Shown: piece after piece, positions 1 to 10,327 of the stretch
Position numbering within the stretch: position 1 is the stretch's first letter
How the letters are laid out: each line of letters begins with the position of its first letter
DNA from: Jaenimonas drosophilae
Taxonomy: Eukaryota; Euglenozoa; Kinetoplastea; Trypanosomatida; Trypanosomatidae
Reading direction: 5' to 3'
Length of the DNA stretch: 23,419 nt
Assembly (NCBI GenBank): GCA_030849065.1
Contig: JASAON010001416.1
Coordinates: 1-23,419 of the forward strand
The notes under the pieces: model-generated
Told to the model about the DNA's origin: nothing
Seen by the model: the letters and a program-made list of their open reading frames with translations, nothing else
Databases searched by the model: none
Translations under genes and position numbers: made by a program

Positions 1-1
1 A

Positions 2-478
2 TCCAACTTGATATCGGGCACACGGCGCACCTTCATGCAGCCAACCTCTCCAGGATCACCTCCGCCGGAGGTTGGCAACAGCGCACTGAAGCAGCGTGCG
101 GCAGGACGCATGAAGACGGTTTCAATCGTGGAGGTCTCGAGCTCATCCTCGAGCCGCCAACAACGCTCCAGCCGGCCAACGACAGCGGATGAGGTGTGCG
201 GGGAGAGATCGCCCGAGATGGCCCCTGCACTTCCTCTTTCTCTTCCTACATCTGATCGTCATGATGAGCATCATGATGATGATGATGATATGCCGCCGAT
301 GGAGGCATCCATGGCCACTGCACTTCCTGGGGGTTTGGTCGTTGGTGTGGCACCTCTTCCGTCAGGGCCCTACTCCCCCGACAACTCCCGTGTTCTTGGT
401 GCTCCTACGATGCAACAGTCTGCTGCATCTCTGCCCGACCCGCGCTCCATCACTCCACCATTCGATGGAGCCATATGA
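2..478 (+). CDS. C-terminal end of an unidentified protein (5' truncated by window)
   Basis: The frame is open from the first complete codon and ends at TGA 476-478, giving 158 residues of the end of a longer protein. No domain is recognisable. The visible part looks disordered: it is rich in Ser and Pro, with a Ser run from about residue 46, an acidic His/Asp run (HDEHHDDDDD) near residue 87, and several Ser-Pro or Thr-Pro pairs (TSPGSPP, RSPE, YSPD, SITPP) that could be phosphorylation sites. Two short similar blocks (MAPALP and MATALP) come from a near-repeat in the DNA. The base composition differs from the simple-repeat spacer that follows the stop, and all clear genes in the window share this strand, so I read it as a true CDS end. 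The overlapping frame at 189-671 runs into repeat sequence and is treated as a shadow. Confidence 0.6.
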   Translation, partial: SNLISGTRRTFMQPTSPGSPPPEVGNSALKQRAAGRMKTVSIVEVSSSSSSRQQRSSRPTTADEVCGERSPEMAPALPLSLPTSDRHDEHHDDDDDMPPMEASMATALPGGLVVGVAPLPSGPYSPDNSRVLGAPTMQQSAASLPDPRSITPPFDGAI

Positions 479-977
479 GTGCGTGTTGTTGTTGTTGTTG
501 TTGTTGTGCGAATGGAGGAGGTGTGTGAAGATCTTCTTCTTCATATTGTATATTTTTCTATGTTGTTGGTTTTTTTCACCCCCCCACCAAATGGCGCCAC
601 AAACTCACGAAACGCGACGATGTTACATGATGATGCTCAGAGAGCACACAGAGATGTTCTGTCTCCAATGAAGATGGACTAAAACGTTTTTTTCCACGTG
701 GATGATGATGCTGATGATGAATCATGCTTCTTTTGTTTCTCCTACTTCATCTTAACAACAACAACGCAGATCTCATCCGCGTTCGGAAGATCCATATCGC
801 GTTCCCGCCCACATATTTAGAGAAAGAGAAGCAAAAAAAGGGGCCAAATTAGATCGCCATCTCCCCCCAACAACATCATCAACATCGCAACGACCCTCAT
901 CAACGCACAAACACACCCGTAGCAGCAACACACACACTCATCTCATATACACACGCGCGCACACAACGCAATCAAGG
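479..977 (+). other. Spacer: GT-rich 3' part, then ATG-free CA-rich leader of IFT22
   Basis: The first half is T/G-rich with a (GTT)n run at 485-506 and ends in a GATGATG-type block to 726. The second half switches to C/A-rich sequence ending in CA repeats just before the IFT22 start. The last ATG before the gene is at 724-726, after which there is none for 251 nt. No ORF with coding character is seen. Confidence 0.6.
727..769 (+). promoter_or_regulatory. Candidate trans-splice acceptor for IFT22
   Basis: A pyrimidine-rich run at about 727-752 is followed by AG at 768-769. Using this site gives a 208-nt 5' leader with no ATG. Pyrimidine tract plus AG is the usual acceptor form in kinetoplastids. 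The assignment rests on this form and on the ATG-free sequence downstream, not on transcript data. Confidence 0.4.
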
Positions 978-1682
978 ATGGCAGATCGTGGTCGTGCTGC
1001 TGCCGGTGGCGGTTCCGACAAGGTGAAGATCATTGTGATTGGCCCCACCAAGAGCGGCAAGAGCACCGTTGCCAACTTTTTGTGCGGCACCCGCGAGAGC
1101 CCAACGAGCAAATACTACGAAACCAACCCACTCCGCATCATTGAAACAGAGCTGGACCTCGACGCCACCAAGGTTGGTGGCAGTGATCGTCGCGTTGTGT
1201 TCTCGGGCGGTGATTTGAAGCGCAAGAAGGTGGTGGCGCAGGTGTGGGATGTGAGTGGCAACAGCAAACACCAACCATGCTGGCCCGCTGTAGCGGCAGA
1301 AACAGATGGTATTATCTTCGTCTTCAACCCCGAGGTGAAGGGCGCGGAGAAGGAGCTCGCGCTGTGGTTCAAGAACTTCGCCGTGAATCAGGATGAGCTC
1401 GATGACAAGGGCGATTATGCCCGGCGTGTCAGGGATGCGCACTGCCTCATTTTTGCGCATCACTCCAGCCCACCTCAACGTGGTTTGGGTGAGGCACTCC
1501 CAGCGATGCCGAAAGGTATGGAGCGGATTGCTGCCATGGAAACATCGCTGGACTATCAGAGCACCAACTTCAAGGAGGCCTTTGATAAGCTTGTGGAGAA
1601 GATTGTGCTCGATCAGATGGAGGCGGAAGAGAATCAGGTGCTGCAAGCACAACGCGATGATGAAGCACGCCTTAGACCTTGA
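978..1682 (+). CDS. IFT22: IFT22 / RABL5, small GTPase-like intraflagellar transport subunit
   Basis: The 234-residue protein is a Rab-like GTPase of the IFT-B complex, which carries cargo along the flagellar axoneme. A P-loop is present as GPTKSGKS at residues 22-29. The switch region reads VWDVSGNSK (89-97), followed by CWPA (101-104). The family-typical IFAHH (158-162) stands where ordinary Ras proteins have NKxD, as in animal RABL5. The IIFVFN strand (112-117) and the C-terminal helix also fit. Human IFT22 is about 185 residues; here there is a short Gly/Ala-rich N-terminus, extra residues between motifs and a longer acidic helical tail. The start is the first ATG after a 251-nt ATG-free leader, and the stop is TGA. 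A long antisense ORF over the gene is a codon-usage shadow. Family assignment is confident; nucleotide dependence cannot be judged from sequence. Confidence 0.9.
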   Translation: MADRGRAAAGGGSDKVKIIVIGPTKSGKSTVANFLCGTRESPTSKYYETNPLRIIETELDLDATKVGGSDRRVVFSGGDLKRKKVVAQVWDVSGNSKHQPCWPAVAAETDGIIFVFNPEVKGAEKELALWFKNFAVNQDELDDKGDYARRVRDAHCLIFAHHSSPPQRGLGEALPAMPKGMERIAAMETSLDYQSTNFKEAFDKLVEKIVLDQMEAEENQVLQAQRDDEARLRP

Positions 1683-2244
1683 GGCACACACAAACACACA
1701 ACAACAGTACATGTGTGTGTGTGCGTGGGCTGGATGATGGAAGATGTTGGTTGGTCGCGACGACGTGGTTGGAGGAGTGTGGAGTAGCTGAACGTGGTTG
1801 TATGGTATGTGTGTGGTGTGTGCGTATGAATGTATATACGCACACACACACGCACACACGCAGCAGGGTTCTTCTCTTTCTTCCATGGTTGCGATGAGCC
1901 TGCGTAGAATCGTCGTTTGGCGTATTGTTTTTGTTTGTCTCAGGGCTTGGCACGGAGCACCCTTGCAGCCATGTTGTTGATGCTCCTCCAACACACACAC
2001 ACACACACACACACTACCAAAGAGAACGCAACTCACGTTTTTTTTTCCCCCTTTGAGGTGTGCATGTGTGTGGGGCTCTACAAACAAGTCAATCCGTGTA
2101 TATGTGGTGAGTATTGCCATTTATATCTCTCGGTGTGTTCCTTCCTCCCTGTTCTTGTTTTGTGCGGAACCATCATCTCTTCCCTTCCCCTTCCTCCTTC
2201 TTCACTCTTTCTCACCACCACACATCATCTTCTTCTTCTTCATG
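1683..2244 (+). other. 3' region of IFT22: TG-rich spacer with ATGs
   Basis: Downstream of IFT22 the strand is TG-rich with alternating GT and CA runs, including a (CA)13 tract at 1989-2014. ATGs are scattered through it, the last at 2242-2244. No coding frame stands out. It likely holds the 3' UTR and polyadenylation zone of IFT22. Confidence 0.5.
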
Positions 2245-2249
2245 TGTAG
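2172..2249 (+). promoter_or_regulatory. Pyrimidine tract and AG at the start of the 3.84 kb ATG-free zone
   Basis: A long C/T-rich tract (about 2172-2240) ends in ATGTGTAG, with AG at 2248-2249. It is the strongest pyrimidine-AG signal in this spacer, and its ATG at 2242-2244 is the last one before the gene at 6088. This makes it the best candidate for the trans-splice acceptor that would define the long leader. Other acceptor-like sites exist downstream, for example around 5825. Confidence 0.45.
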
Positions 2250-3299
2250 CAGCTACTTTAGCCAACATCTGCTTTTGTTTTTACGTTGGTTTTTTTCTGG
2301 TTTCTGTTTTTTTTTCCCTCACTTCTTCTTTTGCTTTGTTTGCTCGTTCGCTCCTTCAAATCAATCAACATCTTGGCAGCGTGTGTACCACTAGGATCTC
2401 TCACGCACAGAGAAACACACAACGCCCTGGTGTGAAGAAGTTTATAGGCAATCAAACACACACACACACACAAACAAAACACACCCAACAAACAACTTCA
2501 AGGAAACAAGCTCTTTTTCATTTTTTTGTATTTTTGTATTTTTCATTTGTTAGTCCTCCTCCTCCCCTCCTGTTTTGTAGCTTTCTTAGTATCACCTCGC
2601 GCTTGCCTCTTGCCCCTCTCTCCCTCTCTCGAGCTTCCATCTTAACTTCCGTTCACGAACGAATTCATCGCCAAGACGGAAAAAAAAAAGAACGAAGCAG
2701 CAGTTAGGCAGATACTCGTCGAGAGCTCTACACGCATCTCCGCACCACATTTTTATCCTCGGAGATTTTTTCAGGCAATCAAAGGACAGGATTGTTGGCA
2801 CGAATCCGCAGCGCTGCACAAGAGAACACACGCGAACACTCACATCAACCTCAACCATCATCATCATCATCACTGTTGGTCCTGTGTTTCTACGTAGCAA
2901 CGCCACTTTCCTGCCACACTCTCCTGACGCACTTGAAGAAGCAGCCGCATCAGCCAACATACCTGCAGCCATCCAACAACCAATCTTCATCTTGTTCCGA
3001 GCTCACAACAACTGCGTTTGCTCCAACAGTGTTGAAACGCATTGACCTGTTTTTTCGCTTGGCTTCGACGACGTTGACGGCATCCACGAAGACTCTTCAC
3101 GCAATCACCTCTTTCATAGTACCTCACTGTGAAAAGCAGCACAACAACAACAAGAACAACACGAAACAAGAAGACTTCATTGTGTGTGTTCGAAACGCGT
3201 AGGATCATCATCCCCGTTACGTACACTCCGGTACACATCTTCTTCATTGCTCAGTTTCGTTGTTGTTGTGTTCTCTCCTCCTTCACCGTGTTGAGCTCC

Positions 3300-3324
3300 C
3301 ACACACACACACACACACACACAC
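3300..3324 (+). repeat. (CA)n microsatellite
   Basis: About twelve perfect CA units inside the ATG-free zone. Similar CA tracts lie nearby at 2455-2472, 3457-3476, 3669-3699, 4507-4530 and 4632-4654. Confidence 0.95.
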
Positions 3325-3560
3325 GTAGTCCTGCTTCCGGCTTGTACATCACATTGATTCCTCGATCGTACGTATCTGCCAGTATTTATATAAAAACACA
3401 CATTTATATAGCCGTCTGCGAAAACAACAACAACAACAACCAAACTACACACGCGAACACACACACACACACACACTCACACTTTATATAGCTCTCATTG
3501 AGCATTTGTGTTGTGTTGTGCTCCTTCGCGGCTGCAACGCGTAGCCACACACTTCTCCAA

Positions 3561-3581
3561 GAGAAAGAGAGAGAGAGAGAG
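3561..3581 (+). repeat. (GA)n microsatellite
   Basis: A GA run interrupted once near its start. It is a rare purine-rich patch in an otherwise G-poor leader. Confidence 0.9.
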
Positions 3582-5065
3582 TATACGCACCTGCACCAAC
3601 AACTTGTACCAAGGATTTGTTGTTGCTGCTTGGACCGAACTTCCACCATTGTGTAGGAATCCTTCGCCAACACACACACACACACACACCACACACACCA
3701 TCTACTTCATTGAAAACAGCCACTCGAGGGACGACGAAGACGTTTTCATCGCAAACATCGCAGCAGAACACAACCTTCACTCTCTCTTACTCTTCTCCAA
3801 CCACTCCCGTTTTTCCGCAACGTGTTCGGCAGTGTTGTGGATCAACCAACAACTCCATCTTCACCAACTTAGCAGCTTGGAAAGCGTGGAAGGCACACAC
3901 ACACACAAAGAACACTCAAACACACTCGCAACAACGTTGTTTGTTGTTGTTTTTTGTGGTGCTCTTCTTCGCTCGTTTGGAGTAGTACAATCCTTCATCA
4001 TCTTCTTTGTTCCGCTGTTGTTGAGTGCCGGTAAAAAAAAAACGCAAACGCAGAAGATCAACAACAAACCATCTTGGTGTCATTTGTCAGAGCACGTGTT
4101 CGTCCATCTGAAGACTTTCTTGGTTCAGGCACACACACGATCAAGCATCCATCCACATCATCCGTTTCCAGCTGCTGCAATCCCCACCATTTTATCACAG
4201 CTGTGCCATCATTAAAAAGAGAGCTACCCCATCCTACTCTCATCAACGTTCACTCCGGAGTAGAAACACTTCGCACACGTTTGGACTGCGAAGCCAACAT
4301 ATCACACCAGCCGTCTTCCCTCTTCCTGCGAGGAGCGTTGCTACAAGAAGCATCCGGCTTCGTTGGACGATAGCCATCAAACTGCTGCTGTAGCTAAAAT
4401 ACGCACAACAACAACAAAAAATTCATCTTTTTTTGTGTAGTCAAGGCGTGCAACGTGCTTCATTGAGAAGGAAATACTCCCGATCGACGACGAAACACGC
4501 AGACGAGACACACACACACACACACACACATTCGGTGAATCATCAGGAACAACTTTACTTGAGCGTTAAGTCCCTCCCACACTCCCCCTTCCAGCATTCA
4601 TATCATCGTCGTTGTGATTTGACGTTGATCAACACACACACACACACACACACAACTCACCAGGCAGTCTTCTATATCTGCTGGCTGACCACCATCAAGC
4701 ACAGAGCACAAACACACACAAGAGTATCTACAAAGAGGGAAGGAGAGCGTTGCATACCTTTGCCGATATCCCCAGCTGCTCTGTTTGCTTGTTCGTTGGT
4801 GCATCTTCAATTGTTGTTTCCAGGCGCCACGTGTTGAACGCCGAACAACTCTTTTTTACGAGACAACCGAAAAAAAACACACACACAAGGTTTTGTATCT
4901 TTGTTCCATCGGAAACACACCCTTTCCCGTTCCGTGGCTTGCAAACACACACACACGTACGTACATCATCCAGCTTGTCCAGACCGCCACCTCGGGAACG
5001 CGTTCTCCCCTTCCATCAACGCACGCATTGAAGAGCTGAAGAGGCTTCCTCCTCCTCGCGTAGAG

Positions 5066-5088
5066 CTACTACTACTACTACTACTACT
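5066..5088 (+). repeat. (CTA)n microsatellite
   Basis: About seven units of CTA within the ATG-free zone. Confidence 0.9.
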
Positions 5089-5793
5089 GTTCGTCAAGCA
5101 ACAAACAAATCAGTCACCCCATCTTTTTATTATTGTTTGTATCTTTCTCTGGGGATTTTTTCTTGTTGTTGTGCTGAAAATCTACGTGAGAGCTTGCATC
5201 TTCTATCAGCTGATCCAGCTCCTACACGTACTTTCACGCAGCTCTTCCTTCGAGTGTGTCGCGCTTCATCAGCATTTTTGTTTTTGCACTATTCTTTGAT
5301 CCTCCATCGAAGAAGAAGAAGAAGGAAGGCGCACTCACGCGATACAAGCAGAGCACGTCGTACTCTGCACACCCACCTCTACTACACATCATCTACAAAC
5401 ACAAGCAAAAAACAACAACAACAACACCTCTCCCTGTTTTCAGTACCCCCCCACTCTTTGTTTCCTTATTTCTGCACGTGGGCCGCAGTTTCATCTTCTT
5501 TTTTTTTGTGCTTCGTGTTTAGCAACAAGCAACCGTCGTCGTTTGTGTCAGTCCATCAATTTTTGTTTGGCCAATTTTTCTAGCACAACCATTCTCTCAC
5601 TGCCTGTTGGTTGTTGGTTGTGGCTGCATCACTTTCTTTTTCAGAACACCAACCAATCAACACGCGAACACTTTACTTGTAGTTGTTGTGCTTCATTTTT
5701 CGGCCATTTGTCATTGTTGTGTGGATTGCTTGGATTGAGCTTTTCTCATTCTGCTTGGGTTGCTGTTTCTCCACAGACACACGCAAACACACA

Positions 5794-5825
5794 TTATTTT
5801 TTTTTCTGTTTCTGTTTTGCTGCAG
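5794..5825 (+). promoter_or_regulatory. Second candidate splice acceptor upstream of the orphan gene
   Basis: A nearly pure T-rich pyrimidine tract is followed by TGCAG with AG at 5824-5825, which would leave a 262-nt leader before the ATG at 6088. By form it is a textbook acceptor. If it were the only one used, the ATG depletion farther upstream would be unexplained, so it may be an alternative or internal site. Confidence 0.35.
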
Positions 5826-6087
5826 ATCTTGCTGTGTGTATCACTGTTGCTGTTGTTCTTGTGTACGGCCAGTCGCTGCACAACAAACAACATCAAAATT
5901 TTTTCACACCAGCTGGAGGCAAACTTCGCTCACTCGATCTCTGCACAACAGACGCACGAGGAGCTGAATCTACCCCTCCAATCATAGTCCTACGGCATTC
6001 GTAGACGTGTTTCGGAACACCACAAACACAATCACAAAACAACATCAGCAACTGGTACGCAGATTCGCAGGAGGGAGATAGCTAGAG

Positions 6088-7824
6088 ATGTTTTCATCCA
6101 TTTATGATTCTGTTTCGGAACACTGCACACCACAAGGTGTGGTAGATGATGTTGCATCCAACACATCAGCATCATCATCAAGCCATCTCCACAATCACTG
6201 TAGATGGGTGGAGAAGAAGTATGAAGGAATGACACGTTGGTCGGATAGCCACGAAGATGGTGAAGCCACGCACTCCATGAGCAGCTGCAACAGCAGCATG
6301 GCGAGTGAGCCACACAACGCTGAGGAGATGCACCCAAACATCGGCAACAACATCATGTGCAGCAGCAGCAGCAACAACACCACCATCTCCACGAGTGTGG
6401 TGGACGACGACGAAGAGGAGAAGGACGATGAAGAGGAGGCATACATCCCCATTGACTACGATGAGGAGCTGGAGGATTGCAGCCAATACACATTCAGCAA
6501 AGATAGTGTTGTGTGGGGCACCTCACTCACGGGTGAAGGATGCAACGCGGAAGAGAATGAGAAGGATGTCGCTGGTTTTCACGTAAGCAACAGCTACGAT
6601 GATGTGGATCCATTCTCTGTGAGTTGGTGGCACCAGCCACACACCGCAGATGAATCTCATCTTCCTCCATCCCCGTCGCGTTATCAGGCCGAGCTCAGCG
6701 ACGCAGATGCGTGCCAAGGCCTTCGCTTGCTTCTGCGTGAGGCCTGCCGCAACAATATGCTGCAAATCAAGCACACACCATCCTACGCCTTCGGCCCCGA
6801 TTATGATGATGGTGATGCAGCCTTCTTGCCAGCAACACATCAAAGTGGCACCCAACGTAAGTTGGCCTACCTCTGCAAAACACGCCAGGAGTGGCAGCAG
6901 CTTGCGTGCCACATGACGAGTGAGTTGGATCGTTGCCCATCCAATCATCGTGCGCTGCTCTCCGCCCTCAGCAACCTCTCCATCTTCAGCAATGATCATC
7001 ACTGCATCTTGCGGGAGTTGAGCTCTGCCAAGGCGGAGGAGGCACGCCGTGCACGACGTGAGCGTGCGGAGCAGATCATTTCCACCCTCAAGACGCAACA
7101 ACGCCTCTTCTTGCTGCCGGTGCTCCGCGCATACGAGGAAGAGCCCGCCACAGAGGTGCCCTTGACACTAGATGTGGTTGCTGCATCTGCCATGATGAAG
7201 ATGGAGGAGGTGGAGGAGGATGTGGTGTGTAGCCTAACAGCCACCCCGAGCGATCGCAGCCCCGCATGCACCTCACACCGTCTGAGCAGCCCGTACAGCT
7301 CCTTCCCGGGATTGTCGGATGAGGATTTGATTCACGTTGAGGCTCGCGCCATGAGCGGAGGTGGCGGAAGCTTTCTGCTCTACGAGGTTGAGGCAAGTGG
7401 TACTGCTGCGGCGGCAGGGGCTGGACGTATGCATGGCGCGGAGATGTATAGCTGGATCACCAACAACGTGGATTACCCCTCACTGACAACCTCGATGAGC
7501 GAGGGCCGTCTTGGCCTGAGTGGCCGTCTTGGCGTGAGTGGCCGTCGCGGGTTGGATTGCAGCGGGCGCAGCAACTGGAGCAGCCGCCGGCCCTCGTCTG
7601 GCTTGCTCGGTGCCTTCGTGGAAGTGAGCGAATCTGCCGGGCTCTTCCGCGCCCCCTCGTGCACGTCATCGCTGGAAGAGATATGCCCGAGCCCCGTGGG
7701 GATGGAGGAGGAAGCGGAGGAAGGCTGGGGCATGTGGTCTGTGCAGAAGGATGCCGGTACGTCATCCTCGACGGAACAACACAACAACCATTGCAACTTC
7801 CCCATGTTCTGTGGAGCACGTTGA
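6088..7824 (+). CDS. Orphan protein, 578 residues, acidic and low-complexity with a central helical region
   Basis: I do not recognise a family. The start is the first ATG in 3.8 kb, and the stop is TGA directly before a CA microsatellite. The N-terminal third is Ser/Asn/His-rich with a strongly acidic block (about residues 105-130, DDDEEEKDDEEE). Residues about 200-350 look globular and mostly helical, with LRLLLREACRNNMLQIKH, a Trp-containing helix near 265-280 and a charged Ala/Arg/Glu helix (about 310-335) that could form a coiled coil. The C-terminal 200 residues are Ser/Gly-rich, with a short tandem repeat (GRLGLS, GRLGVS, GRRGL, about residues 473-488), and end in a Cys-containing tail. 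No signal peptide or membrane segment is seen. Its position between IFT22 and the dynein-2 light chain allows a ciliary role but does not show one. Confidence 0.75.
   Translation: MFSSIYDSVSEHCTPQGVVDDVASNTSASSSSHLHNHCRWVEKKYEGMTRWSDSHEDGEATHSMSSCNSSMASEPHNAEEMHPNIGNNIMCSSSSNNTTISTSVVDDDEEEKDDEEEAYIPIDYDEELEDCSQYTFSKDSVVWGTSLTGEGCNAEENEKDVAGFHVSNSYDDVDPFSVSWWHQPHTADESHLPPSPSRYQAELSDADACQGLRLLLREACRNNMLQIKHTPSYAFGPDYDDGDAAFLPATHQSGTQRKLAYLCKTRQEWQQLACHMTSELDRCPSNHRALLSALSNLSIFSNDHHCILRELSSAKAEEARRARRERAEQIISTLKTQQRLFLLPVLRAYEEEPATEVPLTLDVVAASAMMKMEEVEEDVVCSLTATPSDRSPACTSHRLSSPYSSFPGLSDEDLIHVEARAMSGGGGSFLLYEVEASGTAAAAGAGRMHGAEMYSWITNNVDYPSLTTSMSEGRLGLSGRLGVSGRRGLDCSGRSNWSSRRPSSGLLGAFVEVSESAGLFRAPSCTSSLEEICPSPVGMEEEAEEGWGMWSVQKDAGTSSSTEQHNNHCNFPMFCGAR
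7504..7550 (+). repeat. 18-bp tandem repeat inside the orphan CDS
   Basis: Two 18-bp units, GGCCGTCTTGGCCTGAGT (7504-7521) and a copy with one change (7522-7539), are followed by a diverged partial third unit. They encode repeated GRLG(L/V)S in frame, so unit gain or loss would keep the reading frame. Confidence 0.85.
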
Positions 7825-7825
7825 A

Positions 7826-7851
7826 ACACACACACACACACACACACACAC
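7826..7851 (+). repeat. (CA)n microsatellite after the orphan stop codon
   Basis: Thirteen CA/AC units begin one base after the TGA of the 578-residue gene. They therefore lie in its 3' UTR. Confidence 0.95.
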
Positions 7852-8613
7852 GTGTGGTACGTATGTTTGATCTCCCCCCAAAGAAAAAAACACGCATAGA
7901 AGATCGGTGTTGTGGTGGCAGAGGTACCTGTGCTCTGGATCCTCCCACGTTGGAGGTTCAGCCCACCTTCATCACCTTCGCACACAGACACACACACCTG
8001 ATTGCTTGTGTTTCTTTCTTTTCTTCTTGTGCTATATGAATATGTGTGTGTGTGTGTGTAGATGGTGCTACACTCCTCCCCCTACTTCCAATGGCATTCA
8101 TTGGCAGATGCAACACACTGATTCATGTGCAGCTCATACGGGGGGCTCTCCTTCTCCAAATCTACGCACGCACTTCTTTTTTTCACGTCATGTGCGGGTG
8201 CGCCGCAGCAGCCCACCGCTGCCACCACATCCGCAATCCCTCTCCCACCGCGCAGCTTTCATCTCAGCCACATCATTTGTTCTCGCGTATGCGTCGTCCA
8301 TGTTCGGATCGAGATGGATGAGCAGGATCCTCCTTGGATGTGTGTAGGGCCACACGCAGGAACCTCCTTCATACTTGTTGCGATTGGCATGCTTTCGCCA
8401 TTACCTCTTCTGACCTCTCAAACGCCGCCCTGTATAGCCGATGTGTTTCTTGCCTTCTTTTTTTCTTCGTTCTGTTTTGTTGTTGTTTTTGTGTGTTCTT
8501 CCGCTTCTGCTTCCATCCTCGTTCATCCTCCCCCCCCCACTCACACAGCACAACAACGCTGTGCCATCACTCTCCCTCATCCTCATACTCTTCCCATACA
8601 CACCAACACATTG

Positions 8614-8733
8614 ATGAGCTGTAGTATGCTCCTTATGTTTTTGTGGTTGTGTCTGAGCCTTATGCTGCTTCAGCGGTTGGCTGCAACCAACTTCCGTTCC
8701 GTTCTGTTTGGTGCGTGCAAGTATGAAATATGA
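8614..8733 (+). CDS. Candidate 39-residue hydrophobic small protein
   Basis: This short ORF starts at the first ATG after 171 nt without one. That stretch has a long pyrimidine tract (about 8446-8535) and AG at 8547-8548, which is gene-like context. The peptide has a hydrophobic N-terminal segment (MSCSMLLMFLWLCLSLMLL) resembling a signal anchor, then a polar tail ending in ACKYEI. Stop is TGA. T-rich DNA readily encodes hydrophobic peptides, so this may be chance. Confidence 0.22.
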   Translation: MSCSMLLMFLWLCLSLMLLQRLAATNFRSVLFGACKYEI

Positions 8734-10327
8734 AGGTGTGTGTGCGAGAGGGAGATCAACTCTAAGATGCACAGACGTTTGTGCGTGCGTGTGTGTGCGT
8801 TTGGGGTGTGTGGAGTGATTGAGGATGCGTGAGTGAGGTTGGAAGACGTTGGCTTCTCTTGGTTATGCTATCCTCCCACCTACGGGCTCTACCTCGCCAA
8901 TGCCGTGAAGATGGCGCACGGCATCTTTTTTCATGTTTTCTCTCGGTTTCTGTTTTTTTTTATCTTTTTCTGTTTTTCGTTTTCGCGGTATGTTGCACGC
9001 TCATTGTTGTTGCTGACGTTGTTGTTGTGGCGGATGTAGTGCTCTTGGAGGCCAACTGGCCCACATCCTAACACACTCGATGAATTGTTTTTGCTTGCCT
9101 ATGCCAACGTAGCTCCGAGACGAAGAGAAAGAAGCGTTCGTTGGGCCTCCCTTCCCCCGCAACAACAACAACATCAACAGCAACAACAACCAAACCACAA
9201 ACAAACTTCGTTGGCACACACCAGGAGAGAGCTCACTCGCCTCATCTCCTGTCTTTTTTGCTGTGTGTGCAGCATCCCTCTACTCATGATCATGTTAAGG
9301 ATGAGGGATGCTGAGCGCTTGTCCCATCAACGCACAACATGTGTTGTTGTTGTTGGTGATGATTGTGGGTGTGGGGACAACTGTGGAATGATCCTCACAC
9401 CACAAAACACACACGCACTCGCAACAAATAAACAAACAACAACAACAACAACATCATCATTCCACTCACACACGTTTGCCAACACCCACGCGGCACGTGT
9501 AGCTCCTCCTCCTCCTCCCTTCACCTTCTCCCACCCTTCTTCCTCACAGACAACCTCTCAACGCCACCCTCGTCCTTGTGGTGTGCAGCCACACACACGC
9601 ACGCACACACACGTATGCCCTTGCATGCATGTGTAGCGTGTCTGTGAGAGGTTTGCACATCTTTGTGGTGGATGCTGATGTTGCGATTGTTTCTTTTTTT
9701 GTTTTGTTTTTGTTTTGTGAGAATTGCTCTAATCAACAGCACAGCGTAATAAGAACGGGAGAAGGTGGCGGGGGAGGAGGAGTGTGGCCTCCTCCACACA
9801 CACACAAAAAAAATAACACACACACACACAGAGAGAGAGAGAGGATCTGAAGAACATCGTTCCCTGTTTGTACGTACCCATGAACGTCTTCCTCTTTTTC
9901 CTCTCTCTCTCACACCCACACACCTGCACTGCTTCTACACACATGAGCTTCATTTTTGTTTTTGTTTCTTTTGTTGTTGATGCTCCACACACCTCTTCGA
10001 CTCCTCCTCTCTTTTTTTTCTTTTCTTTTATCTGTTTTGTGTGGCAGTGCAGCCTTTTTTTTTTGTTGTTCTTCGGAGTTCCTGTATATACGCGTGTACC
10101 CTCGTAGGATTCCACCAACTAACAGAGATGTACGAGAAGCGCTCGCTTGCTTGCTTGTTATTTGTTCGTGTTTTTTTTTTGTTGGATAAACACACACGTA
10201 CCTAATGAATTATTTCTTCTTCTTGTTTGTTTGCTTGTTTGGTTATTGTTCCTTCCCAAAACCAATGCAACTCCTCCGTTTCACACACACACACGCGCGC
10301 ACACACAAATACACACACACATGCAGC

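Larger units (their letters stand above)
2245..6087 (+). other. Ultra-long ATG-free leader upstream of the 578-residue orphan gene
   Basis: I read every line of these 3,843 bases and found no ATG in any forward frame, although AT and TG dinucleotides are common. CAT (ATG on the other strand) occurs many times, including a CAT run near 2857-2870, so the depletion is strand-specific. The sequence is G-poor and rich in C, A and T, with (CA)n, (CAA)n, (CTA)n and a GA run, and no obvious strong hairpin. No forward frame in it is a credible CDS: the open stretches lack methionine and are translations of repeats. The simplest reading is a mature 5' leader in which upstream AUGs are selected against. 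A non-coding transcript is an alternative. Confidence 0.6.

Noticed and set aside
972..2120. 382-codon antisense ORF over IFT22
   Set aside because: It is antisense to a clear conserved gene, and its ends are translations of CA/GT repeats.
3508..4215. 235-codon forward open frame in the ATG-free zone
   Set aside because: It has no ATG at all, begins at TTG, and is largely His/Thr runs from CA repeats.
8036..8347. 103-codon ATG ORF after 171 ATG-free nt
   Set aside because: It opens with a (GT)n-derived CVCVC run, and no AG lies between the pyrimidine tract and the ATG; composition is not convincing.
9286..9636. 116-codon ATG ORF after a 182-nt ATG-free stretch
   Set aside because: The context is gene-like, but over half of the peptide is Thr/His/Pro runs from CA and CTC repeats.
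9880..10107. 75-codon hydrophobic ORF
   Set aside because: Phe/Leu content follows from T-rich tracts; no independent support.
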